NCBI GenBank assembly: GCA_022562655.1
Contig: JADFOU010000064.1
Location: forward strand, 1-9,326
Direction of reading: 5' to 3'
Source: a candidate division TA06 bacterium
Lineage (GTDB): Bacteria; Hydrothermota; DG-26; E44-bin18; JADFOU01
Length of the DNA stretch: 9,326 nt
Under the pieces are notes generated by a model. It ran no database searches. It was not told the DNA's origin and was given only the letters and a program-made list of their open reading frames with translations. Position 1 is the stretch's first letter. Each line of letters starts with the position of its first letter. Below, piece by piece: positions 1 to 5,609 of the stretch. The translations under genes were made by a program, and so were the position numbers.

Positions 1-29
1 ATTTTCGTGATTACAATTAGCAAGAACAT

Positions 30-43
30 TTGGGGTCAAACCT
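30..43 (+). repeat. GGGGTCA-type repeat motif, copy 1 (degenerate)
   Basis: The motif TTGGGGTCAAACCT resembles TGGGGTCAGGTCTTGA at 1234-1249 and the - strand motif TTGGGTCAGTCCTG at 610-623. All three lie in the A/T-rich accessory part of the window, outside genes. Motifs of this kind are often seen at the ends of REP-like or IS200-type mobile repeats, but no transposase or complete element is visible, so this is at most a remnant. Confidence 0.3.
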
Positions 44-114
44 ACACTATACACTTTACTTTTTGAAAACGGGACTGTTATCCATTATTTGGATTTCAAA
101 AATTCAAGACTGGC

Positions 115-154
115 AGTAAACCACTAAAATTCATGATTTATGTGGCTGTTTACT
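115..154 (+). other. Stem-loop just upstream of the SnoaL-like gene
   Basis: AGTAAA (115-120) pairs with TTTACT (149-154), and CCAC (121-124) pairs with GTGG (142-145). A three-base bulge lies on the right side, and TAAA/TTTA can add a short inner stem. The structure ends four bases before the GGGAGGTG ribosome-binding site of the gene at 170, so it could affect translation or stability of that message. Its role is unknown. It is too short (40 bases) to be an integron attC site. Confidence 0.4.
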
Positions 155-169
155 CTTGGGAGGTGTTAG

Positions 170-529
170 ATGGAGATCAAGGATCTCCAATTATGGGTTG
201 AAGGATACATCCTAGCCTGGAATACCAACAATCCAGAGGATATCGGCCGACTTTTTACTTTGAAAGGTCGGTACTACACTGCGCCCTATCGAGTTCCATG
301 GGAAGGGCGCCAACAAATTATCTCCGGCTGGTTGGGCCGCAAAGATCTACCTGGCGAATTTGAGTTCCGGCATGAGATCTTAGGTGTATCTGGCAACGAG
401 GGCTTCATCCGAGGCTGGACCAAATATCACGATCCACCTAGGGAATACAGCAATCTTTGGGTTGTGCGTCTGAATAACAAGGGGGAATGCGAAGAATTCA
501 TCGAATGGTGGATGGAGCATGAGGGGTAG
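170..529 (+). CDS. NTF2-like / SnoaL-like domain protein
   Basis: This 119-residue soluble protein has the size and pattern of a single-domain NTF2/SnoaL-like cone fold. It has an N-terminal amphipathic helix (about residues 5-30, with LQLWVEGYILAWN), a turn into the first strands (RYYTAPYRVPWEGR, about 34-47), and alternating C-terminal strands ending in FIEWWMEHE. The family includes ketosteroid isomerase-like enzymes, polyketide cyclases and many proteins of unknown function. Nothing here fixes a substrate, so a generic name is safest. The ATG at 170 follows GGGAGGTG at 158-165 with a 4-base spacer, which supports the start. No signal peptide or membrane segment is seen. It stands alone: the next gene is 283 bases downstream and appears to lie on a separate mobile cassette. 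Confidence 0.8.
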   Translation: MEIKDLQLWVEGYILAWNTNNPEDIGRLFTLKGRYYTAPYRVPWEGRQQIISGWLGRKDLPGEFEFRHEILGVSGNEGFIRGWTKYHDPPREYSNLWVVRLNNKGECEEFIEWWMEHEG

Positions 530-572
530 GGGAGCGGCAGAGACATACCATGGGCGATTTTCGTGGCACGTG

Positions 573-623
573 AGGTCTGATCCACACATTTGACAAAATT
601 GGAGGAAATCAGGACTGACCCAA
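573..623. repeat. Remnant of GGGGTCA-type repeat, copy 2
   Basis: AGGTCTGATCC at 573-583 recurs in the same direction as AGGACTGACCC at 611-621. The second copy read on the - strand gives TTGGGTCAGTCCTG, related to the motifs at 30-43 and 1234-1249. This looks like a decayed mobile repeat in the spacer between the SnoaL-like gene and the VOC cassette. No coding sequence is associated with it. Confidence 0.3.
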
Positions 624-645
624 TTTTTTCCAGAAACCATATAAT
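616..645 (+). promoter_or_regulatory. Possible promoter reading into the VOC cassette
   Basis: A perfect -10 hexamer TATAAT lies at 640-645. The best -35 is poor (TGACCC, 616-621, 18-base spacer). Transcription would start near 652 and run through the hairpin at 664-705 into the VOC gene. Integron cassettes usually lack their own promoter, so a promoter in the left flank would explain expression. The weak -35 makes this uncertain. Confidence 0.3.
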
Positions 646-663
646 ACACCGGACGAAATGGAA

Positions 664-705
664 GGAGTATCGCAACATGCTGAAAGACATGTCTTGCGGT
701 ATTCC
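664..705 (+). other. Strong stem-loop in the spacer before the VOC cassette
   Basis: Bases 664-679 pair with 688-705 in a 16-bp stem. It has two G-T pairs, a two-base bulge (692-693) and an 8-base loop (680-687). It lacks a T-run, so it is not an obvious terminator, and lacks the core boxes of an attC site. It would lie in the 5' leader of any transcript entering the VOC gene from the left. Confidence 0.45.
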
Positions 706-783
706 AGAACCCAAATTGGATGGAGTATTAAATGGTTGAAACGGTGGATAAAAGTTGTTGCATGGAAAATATGTAAAACATAG

Positions 784-1221
784 TTATATAGAAGAACAAA
801 AAGGAGATTCGTATGAAATTAGGCCACATTGAAATTTTTGTTAAAGATCCTTTGAAATCCAAAGATTTCTACGGTGAGGTACTTGGATTTGAGGTTACCG
901 ATGTTCAAGACGATAAGTTTGTTTGGCTAAAATATGGATCAGCCGAAATTCTCTTGCGGCCTGGAAAAACCTCAGAATCACCGCCTACTTATCAAGATGC
1001 CTCAACGGCGATAGTTTTCTATACGGATAATTTGGACCAATCTGTGGATGAACTCAAAAAACGAGGATTGGAATTTAGGGGTATTGATGGTTCTGAAAGG
1101 TGCCTTACTTTTACGGACCCTGATGGTCATTGGTTCCAATTGGTAAATCCCAATGAACATTAGGCCATATAACAACTCGCTGCACCGGTCCACGCTAAAG
1201 CGTGGCCAGTGAGCTCATTCG
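784..1221 (+). mobile_element. Solitary integron gene cassette carrying a VOC-family gene
   Basis: An integrated cassette should start just after the G of a GTT site, carry a gene close to that edge, and end at the G of its own attC. All three are seen. G783 is followed by TTATAT (784-789), the ribosome-binding site is at 801-806, the ATG is at 813, and the attC at 1167-1227 follows the stop by 3 bases. When the 438-bp segment is closed into a circle, G1221 joins TTATAT to give GTTATAT, the exact complement of the outer core box ATATAAC at 1167-1173. No integrase, attI or second attC is seen, so it looks like insertion at a secondary site. The cassette call is inference from these junctions. 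Confidence 0.75.
813..1163 (+). CDS. VOC (glyoxalase/bleomycin-resistance fold) family protein
   Basis: The 116-residue protein has two beta-alpha-beta-beta-beta modules, as in the vicinal oxygen chelate superfamily. Module 1 is residues 1-50 (GHIEIFVKDPLKSKDFYGEVLGF) and module 2 is residues 63-113, ending in FTDPDGHWFQLVNP. VOC members bind a metal with residues from both modules and act as glyoxalases, dioxygenases, thiol transferases or drug-binding proteins. Here H5 and E45 are in place for module 1, but module 2 lacks the usual His (near A66) and has Q109 where Glu is usual. The metal site may therefore be altered or absent, and a binding-protein role is possible. The ATG at 813 follows AAGGAG (801-806) with a 6-base spacer. 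The gene sits within the proposed integron cassette, a common setting for small VOC genes. Confidence 0.85.
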   Translation: MKLGHIEIFVKDPLKSKDFYGEVLGFEVTDVQDDKFVWLKYGSAEILLRPGKTSESPPTYQDASTAIVFYTDNLDQSVDELKKRGLEFRGIDGSERCLTFTDPDGHWFQLVNPNEH

Positions 1222-1227
1222 TTACAT
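1167..1227 (+). repeat. attC site (59-base element) of the VOC cassette
   Basis: The layout matches a folded attC. R'' is ATATAAC (1167-1173), followed by an unpaired spacer AACTC (1174-1178). GCT and CAC (1179-1185) pair with GTGAGC (1209-1214), leaving G1182 extrahelical. After a C-A mismatch, GG and CCACGC (1187-1195) pair with GCGTGGCC (1200-1207), leaving T1189 extrahelical, around a TAAA loop. A 6-base spacer (1215-1220) leads to R' GTTACAT (1221-1227). The two extrahelical bases lie seven positions apart on one arm, the same spacing I recall for the aadA-type attC. R'' and R' depart slightly from the RYYYAAC/GTTRRRY consensus. Confidence 0.8.
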
Positions 1228-1233
1228 GGATCG

Positions 1234-1249
1234 TGGGGTCAGGTCTTGA
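1234..1249 (+). repeat. GGGGTCA-type repeat motif, copy 3
   Basis: TGGGGTCAGGTCTTGA is the best-kept copy of the motif also seen at 30-43 and, on the - strand, at 610-623. It begins 13 bases after the cassette boundary, so it probably belongs to the original target DNA. A mobile-repeat origin is suggested by its recurrence, not shown. Confidence 0.35.
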
Positions 1250-1402
1250 GTGATCCGTATTGAGTTTCCCTTTCCTTTATTCCTTTGTTTACTATTGTCT
1301 GGGGACTTCTGCAATTCCCTAATTCTGATTGGTGGAGAAGGTGTTGATTAACCCTAAGAAACGTCATCTCACTCTGGATAAAATAGAGATTAAATTTTGT
1401 TG

Positions 1403-1963
1403 ATGTCTCATGTCCTTGTCGTGGGAGGCACCGGAATGTTAAGGGGTGCCTCCCTCCATTTAGCCTCTCAGAGTAATACTGTTTCGGTCATCGCGAGAAG
1501 TCAAAATCGACTTAAAACCCTTGTAGAAGAGGCAGATTCCCTGGAAGGTATGATACATTCTATTCAGGTTGACTATCGGGAGGGAGAGCAGTTAAGGGCA
1601 AAATTAAAGAAAGCCGTTGACTTGTTCGGACCTATTTCTCTTGTCGTATCCTGGATTCATTCTACAGCACCTGAAGCTCCTTCCATCGTAGCGGATATCG
1701 TTGGGAGAGGATCCTCCTCTTTTCGATTTTTTGATATCTGGGGGTTCCTCACCGAAGATCCCTGGCATGTGGAGCGGGAAAAGAGATTTCAAGAGATGGA
1801 GAAAATTCTCTATCGAAAGATCACCCTTGGGTTCGTCATTGAAAACGGTGTCTCTCGATGGTTGACAAATGAGGAAATCAGTTCGGGTGTGATCCAGGCG
1901 ATAGAGAAGGATAAAGCCAGTTTTGTAATTGGAAGAGTGGAACCTATGTCTGCACATCCATGA
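1403..1963 (+). CDS. Small atypical short-chain dehydrogenase-like protein
   Basis: The predicted 186-residue protein opens with a Rossmann beta-alpha-beta unit. VLVVGGTGMLRG carries the glycine-rich dinucleotide loop (G8, G9, G11) and is followed by NTVSVIARS, with an Arg suited to an NADP phosphate. VDLFGPISLVVSWIHS (about residues 74-90) is the strand and helix at the cofactor edge. The protein is short for an SDR (usually about 250 residues) and I see no YxxxK catalytic pair, so it may bind nucleotide without ordinary SDR catalysis. Similar short proteins are annotated as short-chain dehydrogenases in Firmicutes. In-frame TTG codons exist at 1397 and 1400, but the ATG at 1403 puts the Rossmann strand at the usual distance from the N terminus. 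The ribosome-binding site is weak. It stands alone; the nearest terminator is at 2224-2260. Confidence 0.7.
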   Translation: MSHVLVVGGTGMLRGASLHLASQSNTVSVIARSQNRLKTLVEEADSLEGMIHSIQVDYREGEQLRAKLKKAVDLFGPISLVVSWIHSTAPEAPSIVADIVGRGSSSFRFFDIWGFLTEDPWHVEREKRFQEMEKILYRKITLGFVIENGVSRWLTNEEISSGVIQAIEKDKASFVIGRVEPMSAHP

Positions 1964-2049
1964 AATTATAGGCGACTATGGGGAATGTCTGTTGACCCAA
2001 GTTCAATATCTGAAATGTCAAAAGTCAAGCTGAAAGTCCTTCGAGTATT

Positions 2050-2171
2050 CGGAGCTTGTCCTTCGTAGCCCGCGAGGGTGAAGGAGGGGGTTGAAAATCC
2101 TTCTCGAAGCCGGAGCTTGTCCTTCGTAGCCCGCGAGGGTGAAGGAGGGGGTTGAAAATCCTTCGCGAAGC
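2050..2171. repeat. Two tandem copies of a 61-bp repeat
   Basis: The segments 2050-2110 and 2111-2171 are near-identical. Bases 2051-2103 match 2112-2164 exactly, and the third GGAG at 2173 shows the start of a further unit. A degenerate partial unit lies at 2038-2049. Each unit can fold: TCCTTC and CCC pair with GGG and GAAGGA (2059-2085 in copy 1), and the downstream edge contains CTTCGCGAAG (2161-2170), a perfect 10-bp palindrome. The rest of the 1964-2277 spacer holds no credible gene. An open frame on the - strand here is just the repeat read through. Confidence 0.9.
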
Positions 2172-2223
2172 CGGAGGGCACCGTCCCGAATTCCCTTGCG
2201 TCGTAATGCAGATTTTCGTAAAT

Positions 2224-2260
2224 GAAAAAGGGGATGCCTGAGTCAGGAATCCCCTTTTTT
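2224..2260. terminator. Bidirectional intrinsic terminator
   Basis: AAAAAGGGGAT (2225-2235) pairs with ATCCCCTTTTT (2249-2259). Beyond one G-A mismatch, CCT pairs with AGG around a short loop. The arms supply a T-run on both strands. It sits between the convergent SDR-like gene (ends 1963) and the exported-protein gene (ends 2278), so it can stop both transcripts. Confidence 0.9.
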
Positions 2261-2277
2261 CTTCAAACTACCTTTCT

Positions 2278-2772
2278 TCAGCCTTTCTTCTCTTGATGCT
2301 TCTCTTGATATTTCTCTTGCATATGCTTTACAATCTCCGGGTCTGTGCTCGTTGTAATAATGAGAGCGCCGTTGTCAAACTTTACGCTCTCCCAGCGGAG
2401 CTTGCCTTCTTTCATGTACCCCATGAAAACCTGACACTCTTGGCAAAGGTCCTTCGGTGCTAAGGTGCCGTTAAAGATTGCGTCTCGAGTGTCCACAGCC
2501 TCGTGGATCTTTCTGACTGTCTTTGGATCATCAGAATAGGTAATAGACTCTGTACCCCACTCAAGCATTACCATGGAAGTGGTGGCACCTGCCTTCTCAA
2601 ATGCCTGCATACAGTCTTTAACCGCCTTGTGAGCGACGCAGTCATCAATGGGGGAGGCTTTCGTCGCCTTGGTTTCTCCCCTGGGGTAATCACCTGCCAG
2701 TCCGCTTGAAGCGGACATCCAGACGAGAGCGAGAGCGGCACAGATGATAATAAGAGTTCCTCTTTTGGACAT
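2278..2772 (-). CDS. Small exported cysteine-containing protein of unknown function
   Basis: The 164-residue product has an N-terminal signal peptide: MSKR, a hydrophobic core (residues 5-21) and a likely cleavage after GLA at residue 26. The mature part has four cysteines (C45, C54, C110, C113), the last two as CQEC, which could form disulfides or bind metal. It appears internally duplicated: ITYSDDPKTVRKIHEA (about 77-92) and ITTSTDPEIVKHMQEK (139-154) share a T-x-S-x-DP-x-xV-x-x-[IM] pattern. The tail is rich in K, E and Q. I do not recognise the family. The start is secure because the complement of AGGAGGTGAT (2778-2787) lies 5 bases from the ATG. A consensus promoter (2846-2873) and a shared terminator (2224-2260) make this a complete single-gene unit that is probably well expressed. 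Confidence 0.8.
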   Translation of the reverse strand: MSKRGTLIIICAALALVWMSASSGLAGDYPRGETKATKASPIDDCVAHKAVKDCMQAFEKAGATTSMVMLEWGTESITYSDDPKTVRKIHEAVDTRDAIFNGTLAPKDLCQECQVFMGYMKEGKLRWESVKFDNGALIITTSTDPEIVKHMQEKYQEKHQEKKG

Positions 2773-2810
2773 TCCGAATCACCTCCTTGTCTTTTGAGAT
2801 TCTGAGTAGC

Positions 2811-2825
2811 CGCCTGAAAAAGGCG
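2811..2825 (-). other. Small stem-loop in the 5' leader of the exported-protein gene
   Basis: CGCCT (2811-2815) pairs with AGGCG (2821-2825) around a 5-base loop. It lies between the predicted transcription start (near 2838) and the ribosome-binding site. It is short and may only stabilise the message. Confidence 0.35.
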
Positions 2826-2845
2826 AGCGTCTTAAGGGAGTCCCC

Positions 2846-2873
2846 ATTATATGACATTTTTCTACTTTGTCAA
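2846..2873 (-). promoter_or_regulatory. Consensus sigma-70 promoter for the exported-protein gene
   Basis: Read on the - strand, TTGACA (2873-2868) and TATAAT (2851-2846) are both perfect consensus hexamers with a 16-base spacer. The predicted start near 2838 gives a leader of about 65 bases to the ATG at 2772. No operator-like repeat overlaps it, so it may be constitutive. Confidence 0.8.
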
Positions 2874-3028
2874 GCCCCGTTTTAAGACATTTTGCATAGA
2901 GTTTTCTCTGAGGATTCATTGCAGGGTTTGGTTCCTGGATTGGTTTTAAAGTCAAGCATTATTCTGGGTGCCGACTAATTTCGATCCATAAATTACGCAA
3001 ATTTTAGGATAACCTGTGATCCGATACC
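2874..3028. other. Spacer with no recognised feature
   Basis: This A/T-rich stretch lies between the divergent promoters of the exported-protein gene and nrdJ. I see no coding sequence with a ribosome-binding site, no RNA gene and no convincing repeat. Confidence 0.5.
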
Positions 3029-3057
3029 TTGACAATCTCTGAGGGATGGAGTAAAAT
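3029..3057 (+). promoter_or_regulatory. nrdJ upstream promoter P1
   Basis: TTGACA (3029-3034) and TAAAAT (3052-3057) are separated by 17 bases; the -35 is perfect and the -10 has five of six consensus bases. The predicted start near 3064 would give a leader of about 240 bases to nrdJ. Confidence 0.65.
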
Positions 3058-3088
3058 ATAGTAGGAGAAAAATTTTCCGATTTTTTTC

Positions 3089-3117
3089 TTGACAAATCTT
3101 CGGGAAAACTTTACTAT
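3089..3117 (+). promoter_or_regulatory. nrdJ downstream promoter P2
   Basis: TTGACA (3089-3094) and TACTAT (3112-3117) are separated by 17 bases, exactly 60 bases after P1. The -10 matches at four of six positions. The predicted start near 3124 leaves a leader of about 180 bases carrying the palindrome and hairpins below. Confidence 0.6.
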
Positions 3118-3139
3118 CGGTCTTTAGACTATGTTTTGT

Positions 3140-3151
3140 ATTTGTACAAAT
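3140..3151. promoter_or_regulatory. 12-bp palindrome, possible operator
   Basis: ATTTGTACAAAT is a perfect palindrome 22 bases downstream of the P2 -10 hexamer. It could bind a dimeric regulator near the transcription start. It does not resemble the NrdR box known from other ribonucleotide reductase operons, so any regulator is unknown. Confidence 0.35.
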
Positions 3152-3165
3152 CTAAATCAATGAGA

Positions 3166-3235
3166 GGGGTGGTTGTCGAGAGATGCTTTTAGACAACCAC
3201 TTTACCCATGTATAGAGGCATCCATAAAGTGGTTG
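3166..3235 (+). promoter_or_regulatory. nrdJ leader with two mutually exclusive hairpins
   Basis: Hairpin A pairs GTGGTTGTC (3169-3177) with GACAACCAC (3192-3200). Hairpin B pairs CAACCACTTTA (3194-3204) with TAAAGTGGTTG (3225-3235). Bases 3194-3200 belong to both, so only one can form. The loop segments GATGC (3182-3186) and GCATC (3218-3222) are also complementary. Neither stem is followed by a T-run, so this is not a plain terminator; it could be a structural switch in the leader or a set of DNA operators. No adenosylcobalamin riboswitch consensus is seen. Confidence 0.55.
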
Positions 3236-3303
3236 GAAGGAAATAGAGTATCCTATTCATTCATAAGTATTTATCTTTAAACGATTTAAGAAAGGAGAAA
3301 GGG

Positions 3304-5598
3304 ATGGCGGTATTAACTGATTTCGGGGTGAAGATTATAGACAATGCCCTGGAAGTCTTGCGGAAGCGCTATTTGAAGAAGGATGAGGAGGGGAACCCCG
3401 TTGAGACTCCGGATGAGATGTTCTGGCGGGTTGCCGAGAATATCGCCCAAGCAGACGCCATCTACGGGAAGGAGAGTGAGGTCTATCAATCGACGGAGAG
3501 GTTCTATGAGATGATGCGAAAATTTGAATTCTTGCCTAACTCCCCTACTTTGATGAATGCAGGCCGAGATCTTCAACAGCTTTCGGCCTGCTTTGTGCTT
3601 TTCTTAGAGGATTCTATGGAGTCCATCTTTGAGACCCTTAAATACGCCGCCCTCATCCACAAATCCGGCGGAGGAACAGGTTTCTCCTTCTCAAGACTCC
3701 GTCCGAAGAATGATCGAGTGGGATCAACACATGGGGTCTCCAGTGGTCCGGTTTCCTTTATGACCGTCTTCGACCAGGCGACTGAGGCGATCAAGCAGGG
3801 GGGAACCCGGAGGGGAGCCAATATGGGGAATCTCAGGGTGGACCACCCGGATGTTCTGGACTTCATCACCTGTAAGGCTTCCGGGGAGAAGATTACCAAT
3901 TTCAATATCTCCGTAACGGTGACGGATAAATTTATGGAAGCCCTTCAGAACGGAGGGAAATATGACCTCATCAACCCCCGGACCAAGAAGGTGGAGAACC
4001 ACTTGGATGCCCGGGAGGTCTGGAACCTCATGGCAGAGAACGCTTGGCTCAATGGTGATCCCGGGGTCGTCTTCATTGACCGAGTGAACCAGTTGCACCC
4101 CGCCTCCAATGTGGGGGAGATTGAAGCCACCAACCCCTGTGGGGAACAGCCCCTCCTCCCCTATGAATCCTGCAATTTAGGGAGTATCAATCTCAACCGC
4201 TTCGTCAAAAATGGGGGGGTTGACTACGATCACCTCTCCGAAACCATAGAATTGGCAACCCATTTTCTGGACAATATCATAGATATGAACCGATACCCGA
4301 TCTATCAGATTGAGGAGATCACCAAGAAGAACCGGAAGATCGGCCTCGGTGTGATGGGATTTACCGATCTGCTCGCCCTCCTCCAGATTCCGTATAACTC
4401 AGACAAGGCAGTTCAACTGGGAGAGGAGATTATGAAGTTTGTCTGGGAGGGAGCCGTAGAGGCATCTCAGAAACTGGCGGAGGAGAGGGGGTCTTATCCC
4501 AACTTCCAGGGCTCCCAGTGGGAAAAGCGGGGATTGAAACGGATGCGGAATGCCTGTGTCACCACGATCGCCCCCACAGGAACCATCGCCATGATCGCCA
4601 ATAACTGCAGTAGCGGGATTGAACCTTTCTTTGCTCTCTGCTATGAAAAGCACGTGATGGATGGGGCCCATCTCCTCTATGTGAATGAGTATTTCGAGGA
4701 AGAATCGAAGCGAAGGGAGTTCTATTCCGAAGACCTGTTGAGGAAGATCGCTCAGACGGGTTCCATTCAGGAGTTTCAGGAGATCCCAAAGGATGTCCGG
4801 CGCCTCTTTGTCACCTCGGGGGATATTTCTGTGGAATGGCATGTCCGAATGCAGGCGGCCTTCCAGAAGTACTCCGACAGTGCAGTCTCCAAAACCATCA
4901 ACCTTCCCAACTCTGCCACTGTGGAGGATGTGAAGAAAGCCTTCATGCTGGCTTATGAACTGGGGTGCAAAGGGATCACCGTCTATCGGGATGGGAGCCG
5001 GCAGTTCCAGGTCCTGACAAAGGGAGGTCCGAAAGAGTCCGAAGAGCCTGGGGAGTCTCTAGAGTCTAAAGAGGGTTCCCGAGTACCTCGGACAAGACCC
5101 CAGTGCACCCAAGGGTTTACAGAGAAGGTCAAGACAGGGGATGGGACGATGTATATCACCATCAACGAGGATGAGCGGGGTTTGTGCGAGATCTTCACCA
5201 CGATCGGGAAGGCTGGAGGCACAGCTGCCGCCCAGACAGAAGCCATCAGTCGTCTCGTCTCCCTTGCTTTGCGGTCTGGTATTGATATCCGCTCCCTCAT
5301 CAAACAGTTGAAAGGCATCTCGGGTCCCACTCCGGTCTGGGATGATGGGGACCTCATCCTCTCCGTTCCCGATGCCATTGCAAAAGCCTTAGAGCGGTAT
5401 TTAGAGAGGCGGAAGGTTCCCGACCTTTTCCATGAGACCGTTCTCACGGAGGAGGGGTCGAAACTGAATGGGGGGGAGGAGGAACGGAAACTCCTCTGGC
5501 AAAATCGGGGAAACATCTGTCCGGACTGTGGAAGCATTATGTTCCTTCAGGAGGACTGCTTCACCTGCCACCACTGCGGGTTTTCCAGATGTTCGTGA
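3304..5598 (+). CDS. nrdJ: Adenosylcobalamin-dependent (class II) ribonucleotide reductase
   Basis: NrdJ reduces ribonucleotides to deoxyribonucleotides in the cytoplasm using a thiyl radical generated from adenosylcobalamin. The 764-residue protein has the expected parts: an N-terminal region without an ATP cone; the first redox Cys in LSACF (C96); the Gly-rich SGGGTGFSFSRLRP (about 121-134); and the active-site NPCGE, giving N277, radical Cys C279 and E281. The partner redox Cys is C290, eleven residues on as in Thermotoga NrdJ. The barrel continues to YRDGSRQ, followed by a variable linker (about 565-600) and a TSCPD domain (about 605-690). The tail has CPDC (739-742) and CFTCHHC (752-758), a Cys-rich module that re-reduces the active site and may bind zinc. 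AAAGGAG at 3291-3297 supports the ATG. It is intact and apparently expressed from tandem promoters with a structured leader. The protein works without oxygen. Confidence 0.97.
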   Translation: MAVLTDFGVKIIDNALEVLRKRYLKKDEEGNPVETPDEMFWRVAENIAQADAIYGKESEVYQSTERFYEMMRKFEFLPNSPTLMNAGRDLQQLSACFVLFLEDSMESIFETLKYAALIHKSGGGTGFSFSRLRPKNDRVGSTHGVSSGPVSFMTVFDQATEAIKQGGTRRGANMGNLRVDHPDVLDFITCKASGEKITNFNISVTVTDKFMEALQNGGKYDLINPRTKKVENHLDAREVWNLMAENAWLNGDPGVVFIDRVNQLHPASNVGEIEATNPCGEQPLLPYESCNLGSINLNRFVKNGGVDYDHLSETIELATHFLDNIIDMNRYPIYQIEEITKKNRKIGLGVMGFTDLLALLQIPYNSDKAVQLGEEIMKFVWEGAVEASQKLAEERGSYPNFQGSQWEKRGLKRMRNACVTTIAPTGTIAMIANNCSSGIEPFFALCYEKHVMDGAHLLYVNEYFEEESKRREFYSEDLLRKIAQTGSIQEFQEIPKDVRRLFVTSGDISVEWHVRMQAAFQKYSDSAVSKTINLPNSATVEDVKKAFMLAYELGCKGITVYRDGSRQFQVLTKGGPKESEEPGESLESKEGSRVPRTRPQCTQGFTEKVKTGDGTMYITINEDERGLCEIFTTIGKAGGTAAAQTEAISRLVSLALRSGIDIRSLIKQLKGISGPTPVWDDGDLILSVPDAIAKALERYLERRKVPDLFHETVLTEEGSKLNGGEEERKLLWQNRGNICPDCGSIMFLQEDCFTCHHCGFSRCS

Positions 5599-5609
5599 TT
5601 TGGTTCAAT

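Noticed and set aside
115..154. A second attC site before the SnoaL-like gene
   Set aside because: The inverted 7-mers AGTAAAC/GTTTACT look like core boxes, but the span is only 40 bases and lacks the spacers and extrahelical bases seen at 1167-1227.
658..783. A 41-codon frame between the SnoaL-like gene and the cassette
   Set aside because: No ribosome-binding site at 658, unusual Trp/Lys/Arg-rich product with no recognisable fold, and it ends exactly at the proposed cassette junction.
2050..2171. CRISPR array
   Set aside because: The two units are contiguous 61-bp copies with no unique spacers and no Cas genes nearby.
1966..2181. A - strand frame over the 61-bp repeats
   Set aside because: The protein is the tandem repeat read through, has no ribosome-binding site, and its sequence repeats with the DNA.
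3160..3246. Leader-peptide mini-ORFs in the nrdJ leader (ATG at 3160, 10 codons; ATG at 3208, 12 codons)
   Set aside because: Neither has a ribosome-binding site, and the codons show no run of one amino acid of the kind used in attenuation.
3064..3303. Adenosylcobalamin riboswitch in the nrdJ leader
   Set aside because: Expected because NrdJ uses adenosylcobalamin, but no B12-box consensus (GCCACTG type) or the long multi-stem layout is visible.
3573..5537. Long - strand frames opposite nrdJ
   Set aside because: They overlap a well-conserved NrdJ coding sequence, have no recognisable domains and lack ribosome-binding sites.
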